NCBI GenBank assembly: GCA_036898135.1
Contig: CM072525.1
Span: forward strand, 25,671,059-25,735,058
Direction of reading: 5' to 3'
Source of the DNA: Oncomelania hupensis
Lineage: Eukaryota; Mollusca; Gastropoda; Littorinimorpha; Pomatiopsidae
Length of the DNA: 64,000 bases
The position numbers and the translations under genes were made by a program. The notes beneath the pieces were generated by a model, which was given only the letters and a program-made list of their open reading frames with translations, was not told the DNA's origin and made no database searches. Shown piece after piece: positions 1-11,100 of the stretch (positions within the stretch are counted from its first letter, which is position 1; every line of letters begins with the position of its first letter).

Positions 1-101
1 AAGAAACGTTCGTAAGGATTTCACGATTGCATAACCGCAAACGAAAGGGATCACTACGAACCAAGTTTCGCTGGTTGATCTAAAGTTCTGTAATGACTCA
101 G

Positions 102-258
102 GTACCCAGACATCTACTGAGATGAAGCTTGTAAACGGCAGCAGTGCGTACGAAGGCCGTTTACAAGTTCTCTACAACGGAGTGTGGACCACTGTGTGCC
201 AGTCTTCTTGGACATCCGTCAACTCTGACTTCGTATGCCGCTCCTTGTTTGGTCAAAG
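102..258 (+). CDS. SRCR domain 1, first exon
   Basis: The acceptor is CAG ending at 101 and the donor is AAG|GTCAGT after 258. The reading enters in phase 1 and leaves in phase 2. It encodes the LVNG start, EGRLQV strand, the VWTTVC motif (C2) and FVCRSLFG (C3). C1 and C4 are absent, so this is a group A-type SRCR. A second possible acceptor at 109 would give the wrong phase and was not chosen. Length 157 nt, the same as the first exons of domains 4 and 7 (type a). Confidence 0.9.
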
Positions 259-800
259 GTCAGTTTTGTGTGTTCAAAATTAGGTACATAAATCATAATT
301 AATTTTCTCGGGCATCTTGGATTACAGGAGCTGAGATTTGAAGAGTAAATAAATAGTGGAAATCAGAACGAGAGTAAAGAACGAGGAACAGAAGCAACAA
401 ATAATTGATTTATTAGTATACTTAAAGAAGCAATTTTTTACAAATTAGATTTTCAAGCGTTTAAGTAGGACACTCACAGTAAAAAACAACAACAACAAAA
501 ACAAAACAAAACTAAAACAACGGTAAGAATCGGAAGAAGGAAAAGAATACAGGATACATAATCCTTTATTGTCTCATAAATATTCACAGGGAGAATAGTG
601 TGCAGTTTCCATTTACTTCCATACAAAAATCAAAATTTGTTAAAAATCGCAAAACAATGAATTGAAATGAATAATTAAAATACATTATTATAATGCCATA
701 AAATCGAGCAATAATAAGACATTCAAAAAAATGTGTCGACAAAGCCATTCTCACATATTTAATGGTGAAAAATAAAATCGGATAATACACACACGCCCAC
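259..800. other. Intron sequence, AT-rich, nothing recognised
   Basis: First part of the intron between the two halves of SRCR domain 1. It holds A-rich low-complexity stretches (about 480-530) and no ORF with recognisable similarity. Confidence 0.5.
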
Positions 801-814
801 GCACAAGCACACAT

Positions 815-950
815 TGTGTGGGGCGTCTGACGATACGACTAAGGTAGCAAGTGTGCGCCTCGGGCGGCTCAGTGAGTTAGATCCTGCATCTGCCAGCGCC
901 TTGAGAAGGTTTTTATTAAGATAAGCGCTGTATACAAGATACAAGGTGAG
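815..950. repeat. Dispersed SINE-tail-like fragment
   Basis: A stretch around 845-945 (AGCAAGTGTGCGCC, CTGCCAGCGCCTT, then a GCGCTGTATACAAG end) resembles 22575-22640 in another intron. A short shared motif followed by an AT-rich end suggests the 3' part of a SINE or LINE. The family is not identified. The following stretch to about 1,465 is intron, with a G-rich tract near 1,215-1,250 and nothing else seen. Confidence 0.35.
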
Positions 951-1469
951 TTATTGTCCCCATTTTTACACAAGGAAATCTGACATGTGGGCAACGTAAC
1001 ATGAACCATGACAAGGACAATATCATAATCAATAAAACATCAGCTATAACTTCAACATTCATTCACATAAACATTATCACACACACCAGCAATCAAACTA
1101 TTAAACTACTAATACATGTATTGCGACAATAAAATATGTACTTTGATTTAAATAGCATGCGAACAAATTAAGGCATGAATGGAATGTTAACAGTCAAATA
1201 TATAAGCAAGGACTCGGGGCGAGGGGGGGGAGGAAGGGGGAGAGTGGGGGATTAGATTTAGATAAAATTTCATTTATGACACTAATTAAAACTAAGCAAA
1301 CGTTACAGATTTCATTAAAGTAGGCCTTAAATTACTAGTGTTAAAAAGTACAAACAAGCGCACGTTGAATAAAACAGTAAAGAAACAGTATACAATCTAA
1401 TCACAGTTAAGTTCAAAACGCTAAGATAATTAGATATAAAACTAACAACTATAACAGATTTTTTTTAAA

Positions 1470-2893
1470 AAAAGGTCTCCCTCTTCTTCTGCATCCTTGC
1501 ACCGTGCCAGGATGGTCTTTGCAAGGCCTGATGCTATGGTGATGTGGCCATACCATCGGAGTTTTCGTTTCTTCACCACTGTGAGCATGTCATCGTGTTG
1601 TCCAATGGCTTGTGTGATGGTATGTCGGATTTCGTTGTTGGTGATGTACTTGGTATAGGAAATTCCCAGAAGTCTACTGTAGCACATAATTTCCATGCTT
1701 TGTATTCTTCGTTGTAGATCTGCTGTGAGGGTCCATGCTTTGCAAGCATATAGGAAGATGGAGATGACAAGGGAGCGCAGCAGTCTTACTTTGGAATGTA
1801 GACTGATGGTCCTGTCTTTCCAGATGGGCTTCAACCTTGTCAGGGCAGCAGTTTGTGCGATCCTGGAGAGGACTTCCTGTCTGATAGTGATACAACGGCT
1901 CCTAAATATTTGAAGCTATGCACCGTGTTGAGGAATTGGGCTTGGACTTTGATGACCATGTTGATGCAATTGGTGTTGATGGTCATCATTTTGGTCTTCT
2001 CTGCGCCTATTTCCATTCCATAAGCTCTGGAGGTGGTGTCAAGCCTCTGTAACAGCTGTTCAAGTTCTTGTTCCTCTCCAGCCAATCCATCAATGTCATC
2101 TGCAAAACGGAGGTTGGAGATTGCTCTACCCCCTATGCTGCCTGTGCCTGCGAGATCTGCAAGTGCATCTGACATGATGCGCTCTAAGAAGATGTTAAAG
2201 AGTGTTGGAGAGAGTAGGCTTCCATGTTGTTCTGAACCAGTTTCCGATGGCGCTGTTTTGGAGGACTTCATTGGTAGCCTTGTCATACAGGCTTTTGATT
2301 ACTTCAATAATTTTAGGGCTGATGTTGTACACTTTCATGGTTGCCCACAGAGCTGCATGCCAGACTCGGTCAAACGCTTTCTTGAATCTACAAACACATG
2401 CTATAGATGTTGGTGCTGTAGGTATTTTTCGCAGATTATTCGGAGGTTGAAAATCTGTTCAGTGGTACTTCGCCCTGCCCTGACTCTTGCTTGTTCTTCA
2501 GCTATGATTTGTTGAGCTTGTGGTTTCAACCTGTTGAATGTTATTTTTAGGAGGACCTTGCTGGGATGGCTGATGAGGCTGATGGTGCGATAATTTTCAC
2601 ACTCCTGAAGGTTACCTTTTTTGGGAAGAGTAATGACAAGCGACTAGGTCCATGGTGTAGGCCACTCCCCACTCTGCCACATCTTGTTACAGATAATGGC
2701 GAGTGCGTCAATCATCGATTCTCCTCCTGCTTTAAGCATTTCTGCGGGTATGTTGTCCACTCCAGCTGACTTCCTCTTCTTCAGCGATTGCACTGCTGCC
2801 TCAACTTCTTCTCGGAGAATTTGGAGAATTTCTTCTTCTTCTTCTCTGTTCTGGGGACATGCTAGAACTGATGGTTCTCCGTTTGTGACAGTG
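1470..2893 (-). mobile_element. RTE-like LINE fragment (reverse transcriptase remnant)
   Basis: Read on the minus strand, three blocks in different frames match one RT protein. The fingers block (about 2645-2890) has VDNIPAEMLKAGGES. The palm block (about 1840-2286) has LLSPTLFNIFLERIMSDAL and the FADDIDGLAGEE catalytic motif. The C-terminal block (1442-1834) has LFLYAC-like and KRKLRWYGH sequences. No endonuclease is present and the thumb is broken by frameshifts, so it is a dead, 5'-truncated copy. A second copy in the opposite orientation is at 41.4-44.0 kb. The clade call (RTE/BovB-like) rests on remembered protein style. Confidence 0.75.
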
Positions 2894-2997
2894 ATCAATG
2901 TATACAAAATAAGAATAAAATACACAACCTCTCGACAATCGTGCAGCAATTTCTCCAGTTGCGTCCATTTATCGCTCCATTTGCGTTCCTTTATCAC

Positions 2998-3105
2998 ACA
3001 CACACGCACGCACGCACGCACACGCACACACTCACTGTCCCCCGCACGCACACACGCACTCGCTCACACGCGTGCGCGCGTACACACATACACACACAGA
3101 CACTA
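2998..3105. repeat. CA/CG-rich dinucleotide tract
   Basis: Imperfect (CA)n and (CACG)n with interruptions, just upstream of the second exon of SRCR domain 1. Short ORFs through it (His/Thr-rich) are artefacts of the repeat. Confidence 0.85.
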
Positions 3106-3150
3106 ATTTTGGACGTTACGTCACTGATAGCATTTCTAATTCAGTTTCAG

Positions 3151-3317
3151 AGGGAAAATGTCCCTTCCATCCTCATTGTATGGGACAGAGCTCGCGGCCC
3201 TGATCCTGCTACAGGACGTACAATGCAGTTCGCTACTAAATAATATTCAGCAGTGTAGCCGAAGCTACTATTCCACTTGCTCACACAGTAGCGATGTTGC
3301 GTTGAAATGTTACAACG
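3151..3317 (+). CDS. SRCR domain 1, second exon
   Basis: The acceptor is TTTCAG ending at 3150 and the donor is ACG|GTATGA. The frame enters in phase 2, completing the split Arg codon, and leaves in phase 1. Cysteines C5 to C8 are all present (VQCSS, QQCSR, STCSH, LKC), followed by the conserved HSSDVALKC end. The domain length is normal for SRCR. Confidence 0.88.
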
Positions 3318-3371
3318 GTATGATTACTCTTCTTTGGAATTTTGATAGAAGGTCTACTTGAAGTTAATTCA

Positions 3372-3516
3372 AGTTTGTGATGATTGATGATGATTGAGAT
3401 GATTGATAATGATTGATGATATGATGATGATGATGACGATGATGATGATGACGATGATGATGATAATGATGATGATGATAATGATGATGATGATAATGAT
3501 GATGATGATGATGATG
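3372..3516. repeat. (GAT)n / (ATG)n microsatellite
   Basis: Imperfect trinucleotide array. The poly-isoleucine ORF on the minus strand here is an artefact of the repeat. Confidence 0.9.
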
Positions 3517-3653
3517 CCTAAAAGGAATACGGTTATGATTATTTTCATACCGTACTTACCCAACTGAAGCCGTAGTTCATTTTAATGGAACATTCAGCAG
3601 TAGTCTTTCAGTTACTAGCAAACAATTCGAGTCATAATATGCACGTTGAGCAA

Positions 3654-3829
3654 GAATTTGCTGATATGCATTCGGTCGTTTTACAATTGAGACGCCAAGA
3701 CTGGTTAACGGTACAACAGATGGTACAGGCGAACTGCAACAGAATTTGCTGAAATATATTGGGTCGTTTTACAATAGGGACGTCAAGACTGGTTAACGGA
3801 ATAAAAGATGGTACAGGGCTACTGCAACG
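3654..3829 (+). repeat. 88-bp tandem duplication covering an intron end and exon start
   Basis: The block from GAATTTGCTGATATGC (3654) to the CTGCAAC near 3740 is repeated 88 bp later, from 3742, with about a dozen differences. Each copy holds the intron 3' end and the first ~50 bases of SRCR domain 2. Only the downstream copy continues into an open exon. The upstream copy runs into a stop within the second copy if spliced at its own AG. Confidence 0.85.
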
Positions 3830-3919
3830 TTTGAATGGTCAACATTGGAAGGCGGTGTGTTCAGACGGATGGGATCATCAAGAATCCGACGTTGCATGCA
3901 GAGAACTTGGCTTTCCCAC
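3778..3919 (+). CDS. SRCR domain 2, first exon
   Basis: The acceptor is ACAATAG ending at 3777 and the donor is CCAC|GTAAGT. Frame enters in phase 1, leaves in phase 2. It encodes RLVNG, DGTGLLQ, WKAVCSDGW (C2) and DVACRELGFPT (C3). Length 142 nt, the same as domain 5 (type b). The acceptor lies in the downstream copy of the 88-bp tandem duplication. Confidence 0.9.
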
Positions 3920-4125
3920 GTAAGTTTGTTAATAAAAGCTGCTTTTATAAGGGATGTAAACATATGATCATATATAGTCTTATCAGGAAATATATTTTTC
4001 GGAAACGATTGGCCCTGTGCGAGAGAAATTGTTATAAGTTGGTCCTATACATTTATTATATCAATGAACGAATGTCAAACCATCATGCATAAAATTGGGA
4101 ACTTTAAATTCTGTGTTTGTTTCAG

Positions 4126-4274
4126 GAATCACTCAGAATTTTCACCGCTAAATGTTCCCAGTGAACAAACGAACCAGTCATTTCACTGCAGAGGGAACGA
4201 AACGTCGCTGTCCGATTGTTCAACGACGGCTATGGCACAATGTAACAATGGTTCTGTTGTGCTGAAATGTCAAA
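4126..4274 (+). CDS. SRCR domain 2, second exon
   Basis: The acceptor is GTTTCAG ending at 4125 and the donor is CAAA|GTGAGG. It encodes SFHCRGNETSLSDC, then AQCNNGS and VVLKC, so C5 to C8 are all present. It leaves in phase 1, which joins in frame to domain 3. It closely resembles the second exon of domain 5 (SFVCRGTEQTIDDC). Confidence 0.9.
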
Positions 4275-4283
4275 GTGAGGCGT

Positions 4284-4325
4284 TTATTTATTTATTTATT
4301 TATTTATTTATTTTTTTTTTCTTTT
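4284..4325. repeat. (TTTA)n microsatellite and T-run
   Basis: Simple repeat directly after the donor of the SRCR domain 2 exon. Confidence 0.8.
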
Positions 4326-4359
4326 ATAGCGCTTTTTCTGCTCAATGAGCTGGACGATA

Positions 4360-5135
4360 CAGAATCTGGCCAATACACAATCTGGCCAATACACAATCTG
4401 GCCAATACACAATCTGACCAGTGATGGAGAAAGTTTTTAAGCTAGGGGTATTTATACCCTCAACCAAAACATGTGGGGGTTTTCATACCCTCATTGTAAA
4501 CATAAGTTTTTTTTTTATACCCCCTTTCAGTCTTTTCATCAGTTTGAGTTTCTTCAGCCGGGCCCGGTTGCGGCTCACCTTTTTCTTCTCTTACCGAGCA
4601 CTCAAAGCCAAAGGCTGACAAAAAAGTTTGTTTTTCTTTTCCTTCATCTTGTTTTAATTTTTTTGAGCAATAAGTTTTGTCTGCTTTATTTTTTCTTTTC
4701 TTCGGCTTCCCCTCAGATTGCTGCTTGTCAGCCATGTTTAATGTTGGGTTGTTGTCAGTCTTATATAGCCAATCAAAAGCGTCGAGAAAAAATAGTGAAT
4801 ATTATCGTGCATATGATTGGCTGTTTCTCGGAATCGACAGAATGAATAGGAGGGGGAGAGAGGGTGGTAGGCGGTCGCGCAGGACGCACAGGCACACAAT
4901 CTAAATCGAGCGAAAGCTGTACGCACGGCCGAAATAGTTGTACCTGATGATACCTCCCAGCAACTTAGCTTTACGTTTTCATACCCCTTTGGCACTGACT
5001 TTGTGCGTGTTTATACCCTTTCATTACATTTTCGTTACGTGATTTCCCAACTCAGTACGTGAAACACGTACGATTGTACATGATCTCCATCACTGCTGGC
5101 CAATACACAATCTGGCCGATACACAATCTAACTCG
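4360..5135. mobile_element. TIR element in a 16-bp tandem repeat
   Basis: A 16-bp unit (GGCCAATACACAATCT) is repeated about four times before 4418 and resumes at 5097. Between them, 4419-5095 begins CAGTGATGGAGA and ends TCTCCATCACTG, a perfect 12-bp terminal inverted repeat. Flanks read CTGACC and CTGGCC, but the host repeat itself contains CTGGCC, so this duplication is uncertain. There is no transposase, so it is a non-autonomous element. It contains a Lys/Glu-rich minus-strand ORF of 91 codons (4460-4735) of unknown meaning. Confidence 0.7.
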
Positions 5136-5284
5136 AGCCGCACGAGTCTACAGTATGTTGGCTGACTTGTAAGGCTCCGACAGTATACATTTTGAATAAA
5201 TCGTCATTTGCTGACTTGCGCTCAAGGGATTCGGGATTAAACCCTTTTAGTTTAAAATTGGTGGTTTATGGATTTGCTTTTGTG

Positions 5285-5545
5285 GAATTTGACTCACTTG
5301 CGTGCAGCAATATGAGGCTATGTACTCGCCCCACCTCCACATTTTTTCCGATTTTCGCAAATCTGTGAGAGGAGTCCAAAATAGTCCAACATTATTTTTT
5401 TGTTCGTCCGCCGTCCAACCGTCTGCCGTCCGTCCTCCCTCTGTCCGTCTGTAAGTGCTCGGAACCTATTTTATGTATCACAACCAAACTTGGTAGGATG
5501 GTATGCATTCATCAGACCTCGAAAATGATCAAACACGCACACAAC
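5285..5545 (+). repeat. Copy (5' part) of the dispersed AGGTCA repeat
   Basis: It starts with the CATAGCAATGTGAGTCTATGTACTCGCCCC-like head (diverged), followed by a GTCCGTCC-rich stretch and an ACCAAACTTGGTAGGATGG block. All three blocks recur in the same order at 19.7, 24.0, 27.5 and 44.2 kb. Confidence 0.75.
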
Positions 5546-5609
5546 ACAGATTTGGTCAACCTCGCTTCATGGTGAATGACGCTGCCCAAAGTGGGTTCAT
5601 ATGGGTACT

Positions 5610-5610
<1 letters not shown>

Positions 5611-5665
<55 letters not shown>

Positions 5666-5695
5666 TTATTATTTTGTAAAGCGCAACACCAAACT

Positions 5696-5732
<37 letters not shown>
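5611..5732. repeat. (AAT)n and (CA)n microsatellites
   Basis: (AAT)n about 5611-5665, then (CA)n about 5699-5730. Low-complexity ORFs here are not genes. Confidence 0.9.
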
Positions 5733-5734
<2 letters not shown>

Positions 5735-5832
5735 GCCGAGGTTACACAGTATTATCATGACTTTCCCGAAACGCCACATACGTTGTGCAGACAATGGGTC
5801 ATATTTCGTCCCCATTTTTAAGTACCCCCCAT

Positions 5833-7208
5833 TGTCGCGTTATATATATAATTTATATTAATATATATATAGATGTTAAAAGATGAATGAACAGTTGAAA
5901 GAATTTTATATAAATAGAATCAATTTCCTCTTTGTATTATGCCTAAAAATCGATAAGAAACAAGAAAGTGATGTCGAGAAATAGAAAATAAAGAATAAAA
6001 GAAATTATTGGTTATTCATTCATTCTGTTTGCTTTTTTACAACTAAAAAAGAATACCACTGGTTGATGGTTGATGATATTTATTTAATATGCTATGATAC
6101 GAGAACCCGTGAAATCATGGTTCTAAAGAATTTCACTGTTGATTAAAATTGTCACTTATCTGACGTGGATTCCCTGATGGAGAAGAAGAATTGTCTCTTT
6201 TGTTTAACTTTATTCTGTCCTCACGTTTGACCAAAAGGATTATCGTCCAGCTGGCTTCACATGGACGTCAGGGATATGACGAGCTCCATGTCATCAGAAG
6301 AATAAGCGTTGAGGATGGAAGTAGGTTAAAACGATCATATCAGGAATCCGACAGTCGAAAATATTATGAAGAAGGAAGCAAAACAAAAATCCTTTCCCTG
6401 CGCACAGACAAATTAACAGGGACTAAATACACAATCTGTATCCTGTTGAATGACCAGCGAGGAACGCCGTTGACGTTATTTGAATAAGAACCCTGCATAT
6501 TCACGGGTTATTGTATCTTATTCTCAAAACATAATAATGTTCTTTCCTCGCTGTTCATCCACACTGTTCCAATGATCAAGAATGCACCAACATTCTTTAT
6601 GAACTAAGCTAAACATGTTAAATTAACTATCACCATATAAACTTCACGCGCTGAAGAATTTATATGAAACGAGAACAACATGTTAAAATAACTATTATCA
6701 TACAATTTGCATACATTGAAGAATAATAACGAATCACCTTGATGAAGGACGATGAATGATTCGCATGGCGCAATGGACACAAGCACAAGACTACCCATTC
6801 CCCAGCTTCACACATCGAATCGTAACTTACCAGCTCAGGATTCGTTTGTGGTGTCTACGACACGTGTTGTTTAGGGTGAGACGAGCTTTTTGAACCAACT
6901 TTATGACCTCAGTCATCCGAAATAGTGGTCTGGCGTAAACATATGTTCCTTGCCCTCCAAGATGGTCGCTCGAATGGTTTTTCTTAACGATATTTCCCAC
7001 ATCCAGCCAATCGAAAGGATAGTACACAAATTGTCTATGGTAACAATAATCTAAAATTGAACTACACTAAATAAAAACAATGTCGCATACTGCGTCATTC
7101 CGAAAATAATATTATTATCGTCACTGTCTATGACGTACTGTCTATGACGCATTGTCTGGCCTATAGCAGAATATCGAGGATGCTAGAGTAGGCGCTTGTA
7201 TCGCGACA
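5833..7208 (-). repeat. 3' LTR of the first LTR element
   Basis: 1,376 bp, TG...CA ends with TGTCGCG/CGCGACA inverted termini. I saw no difference from the copy at 16255-17630, including three identical short ORFs. One of these is a + strand (antisense) ORF of 98 codons at 6191-6487. Confidence 0.93.
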
Positions 7209-7228
7209 ATATCCCCCCGCTTAAGTGA
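7209..7228 (-). promoter_or_regulatory. Polypurine tract of the first LTR element
   Basis: On the minus strand the bases next to the 3' LTR read AAGCGGGGGGATAT, a purine-rich run in the position expected for the plus-strand primer. Confidence 0.6.
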
Positions 7229-7257
7229 AAAATCAAGAATGCAATTTTTCCTTACAC

Positions 7258-8190
7258 TTACATCGAGCGGCTGAGATAATCTGCCCCGATATTGTCTTTG
7301 CCTGGAATGACACGTACAGAGAAGTTGTACTGTTGGAGTTGTATGGCCCATCTCATCAGCCGTCCATTTTCTGTTCTTGCTTTTTGCAGATATTGTAGAG
7401 GCTGGTGATCTGTTTCGATAACAAACTTTGTTCCAAACAGGTATTGTTCAAACTTCCGTATTCCCCATACTATTGCCATGCATTCCTTCTCGATCGTGGC
7501 ATACCGGCCTTCAGTTTCACTCAGCTTCTTGCTGGCGTATGCGATTGGTTGTAAACCATCACCATGGTCTTGCATCAGGATAGCGCCAATGCCTCTGTCT
7601 GATGCGTCCGTCCTCAGGACGTACTGTTTCTCTGGATCAGGGAGACAGATGACTAGCTTCTTGCACAACTCTCGCTTGAGTGACGTGAATGCTTCTTCGC
7701 ATTTGTCGTCCCACTGAACTCGTTCAGGATGCCCTTTCTTCGTCTTTTCAGTCAGCGGCAGTGCGAGCGTAGCGAAGTTCGGCACGAACTTCCGATAATA
7801 TCCTGCTAGACCCAAGAAAGCGCGCAAGTCTTTCTTCGTCTTCGGTGGTTGCGCGTTTCTGATCTTTTCAACCTTGTCCTCTTCTGGTTGAATTGTACCT
7901 TGACCAACTATGTGTCCTAGAAATGACAGGCTCTCAAATCCAAAATAACATTTGGAAGGTTTTGCTGTCAGATTGCACTCATGTAATCTATCCAACGTTG
8001 CTTTGAGGACTTGCACGTGCTCCTCCCACGTCTCAGTTGCTACCATGACGTCATCAATGAAATTGCTCATTGTGTCTTGCTTTTCCGTCGGTTTGTCCAA
8101 TGAATGATTATCTGTCGGTCCTTTGGCATTTTCCATCTGAATCACGGGTATGCTATCTTTTGTCTCAGTAGTATGATGATGATGATGATG
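7258..8190 (-). pseudogene. RT end plus RNase H of the first LTR element (truncated)
   Basis: The minus-strand frame encodes the end of a gypsy RT: FIDDVMVATETWEEH (the YxDD-type motif), FLGHIVGQGTI and FLGLAGYYRKFVPNF. A gypsy RNase H follows, with RTDASD, KECMAIVW, ETDHQPL and GKDNIGADYLSRS, so its catalytic acids are present. Upstream of FIDD the frame holds a linker-like stretch (PVIQMENAKGP), not RT. Compared with the intact element at 32024-36685, the RT fingers and first palm motifs (about 190 codons) are missing. That indicates an internal deletion. Confidence 0.85.
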
Positions 8191-11100
8191 TGATCTTGTA
8201 AGGCGCCAAAAAATCCATGTACGTAGTGTTCATGCTCTATGCGCACTAAAACGGTGATTCAGCCATATTAAAACAAGTAAGTTTTTAGTCCTTTCTTGAA
8301 GCTTGGCAGGGATGGAGCTTGCTTCAAGCTCAGGGGAAGGGAGTTCCACAGAGTGGGTGCAGCATTTTTGAAGGAGCGCATTCCAAGAGTCTTTTTGGTT
8401 GTGTTGCTTGTGCGCACACTGGGGGTTTCAAGTCTACACTGAGTCCCTGACCTGAGTTCGCGTCTGGGTTGGTAAGGGGAGACCAGTTCTGTGAGGTAGG
8501 TGGGAGCAGTGCTCGTGAAGCACTGATAGGCAAGTGCCAGGATTTTGTAGTCTAGTCTTTTTTCAACGGGCAGCCAATGAAGAGAACGAAGTCCAGGTGA
8601 AATGTGCTCATTCCTTTTTTGTTTTAGAACAATCCTTGCTGCAGTATTTTGAACAAGTTGTAGTCTCTGCAGTTGTGTTTTGGGTAGTCCCCAGAGGCAG
8701 CTGTTACAATAATCCAATCTAGAGAGGATGAGAGAAGTTGCAACTGATCTGGCTGTTTTAAGATTTAACAATGGGCGAAGTCTGCCTAGCATTCTGATGT
8801 AGAAGTAGCATGTCCTCACGATGAAACTAACATGCGTTGACAAGGTTAGTCGGCTGTCAATGTACAAGCCTAGGTTTCGCACTACGTCAGATGGTGTGAT
8901 CTTGGCCTCTCCAATTTGTACAGAGTCGATGCTGGTTTTTGCTAGGCTGGTCTTAGACCCACACAGCAAAATCTCAGTCTTCAAGTCATTCAGTTTGAGC
9001 CTATTTGATGACATCCAGTTCTTGACTTCCTCACAGCAATGCTCCACCGATGTCACTGCCTCCTGTGCTGACTGTGCTGTAGGTCTGAATGCTGTGTAGA
9101 GTTCTGTGTCGTCGGCGAACATTTTTCGATTGAGGCCATGCCTTTCGACAACAGAGCCTAGCTGACAAGTGTAGATGCAGAACAGCAGAGGGCCCAGTAC
9201 TGAGCCCTGAGGGACTCCACATGATAGTTTCGTCTCTGGTGAGGATGCATGGTTGATTGTGACATACTGGGTTCTGTTTCGCAAGTATGATACAAACCAG
9301 TCCAATGCAGGCCCAGTCACTCCAACTTCACAAGACATGCGATCAAGGAGAACAGTATGATCAAGAGTGTCAAATGCCGCACTGAGATCTAACAAGACGC
9401 AAAGTGTCAAGTCACCGGCATCGGCATTGCACAAAAGGTCATTCATGAGGCGTAACAGCGATGTTTCACAACTGTGATGGGCACGATATGCTGACTGAAA
9501 TCTATCTGAGAGATTGTGTTGGTCTAAGTGGCTGATCATTTGCCTGGCGATGACTCGTTCAAGTAGTTTTGAGATATAGGGCAAGTTTGAAACTGGCCTA
9601 AAATTTTTACATTCATTTGGGTTTAGATTGTGCTTTTTCAGCAGGGGTTTAATGAGAGCCGTTTTGAAGGGAGTAGGAACAACCGACTGACTGATGCTTC
9701 TATTTACTATTTTCACCAAAATGGGCAACAGGATGTCAATATTGTCCAGCACAATCTTAGTCGGTACAGGATCAACAGGTGAAGAAGTGGGCTTGCATCG
9801 AGCGATGATCGTCTTCAGTTGTTCGGCTGTGACAGGGGCAAAGTGAGATAACATTTCACCTATGAAAGGCCGGGTGATGTTCACAATGGGGGGTTGATTG
9901 TCATCCCGGAAACTTTGCTGGATTTCTTCAATCTTGGCTTGAAAGAAGTGATTGAGAGTCGTGGCTGCAGCTTGACAGTCCATGTCAGGAAGTATCGGAC
10001 TTGATGCTTCACCTCCCAGAAGTCTGTTGACCACTGAGAACATCTTGCCCGAATCTGATCCTGCATCTTCTAAGGCTTCCTGCACATGGTGAGCTCTGGC
10101 CTTGTTTACCACCTCAGTGCACTTGTTCCTAGCCTTACAGAAGCACTGCCTGTCTACTTCCAGCCCCGTGGTGCGCCACCTCCTTTCCGCCCTGCGCCTG
10201 GCCTTCTTTGCGTCATGCACAGCGGGCGTCATCCAGCCGGTGTCGCCTCTCTCCGTCACTTGCTTCTTCCTCTCAGGTGCATGCTTGTTTAGTAGCGACA
10301 AGAGCGTTTCGTTGTACAGAGACACCAGCTCCTCAACATCGTCAGGGGGAGAGAGAAGAAGGTTCGAATCCTGAAGGTCCTTTCTAAATGCTTCCTTTCT
10401 CATGCCTTTGATGTTTCGAACATGAATAATTTTCTTGGGAGGGTTGGGACGTGACATAATAGTTTCAGCGGTCACAAGGAAATGATCCGAGAATTGCTGG
10501 TCTTCAACATCGACAGTCTTGACCAAGGCAACGGTGGATCTTGACATGACCCAGTCAAGGATGTGACCTCTCCTATGTGTCACCTTGGTTACCAGTTGAG
10601 AGATGTCGAGCGAATTTAGCAGCTGGCAAATGCGTTTGGTGTCAGAATCTTTGGGGGAGTCATAATGCAGATTCACGTCTCCAAGCACAATGAAGTACTT
10701 GTGAGAGGCGGCGATGGCTGACAACACTGGGGTGAATTCATCAAAGAATACGGAGGTAGGTACTCTATGCACTTTGGTATAAGGTCGCCTATAGACGCAC
10801 ATTACATGCACAGACAGCTTTTCATGAGAAAGTATGAAACACAATGATTCAAAAGAAATATGTTTTTCTGCTGTTAGGAGTCTCACTGTCAGAGAGCTGT
10901 TGTGGATGAGGGCAATACCTCCCCCACAGGTGTTCGTGATTCTAGGCTGATGAACACACGTGAAACTCGCTGGTGTCATTCGAGTAAGAACTAGTTCGTC
11001 TCCAGATTCCTTTAGCCACACCTCTGTTATCACAAGTATATCCAATGATTTCTCTAAAATCATATCATGTATCATGTCAGCTTTCTTTGATGTAGATTGG

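Noticed and set aside
110..258. Alternative start of the first SRCR exon after CAG at 109
   Set aside because: It would give a phase-0 junction, while all other SRCR domain starts are phase 1. The AG at 100-101 gives phase 1.
3369..3563. Poly-isoleucine ORF (and similar ORFs at 5601, 30017 and 29983)
   Set aside because: Translation of trinucleotide microsatellites, no coding signal.
4460..4735. Host gene for the basic 91-residue protein
   Set aside because: It lies wholly inside a TIR element with no intron or promoter signal; kept only as a curiosity of that element.
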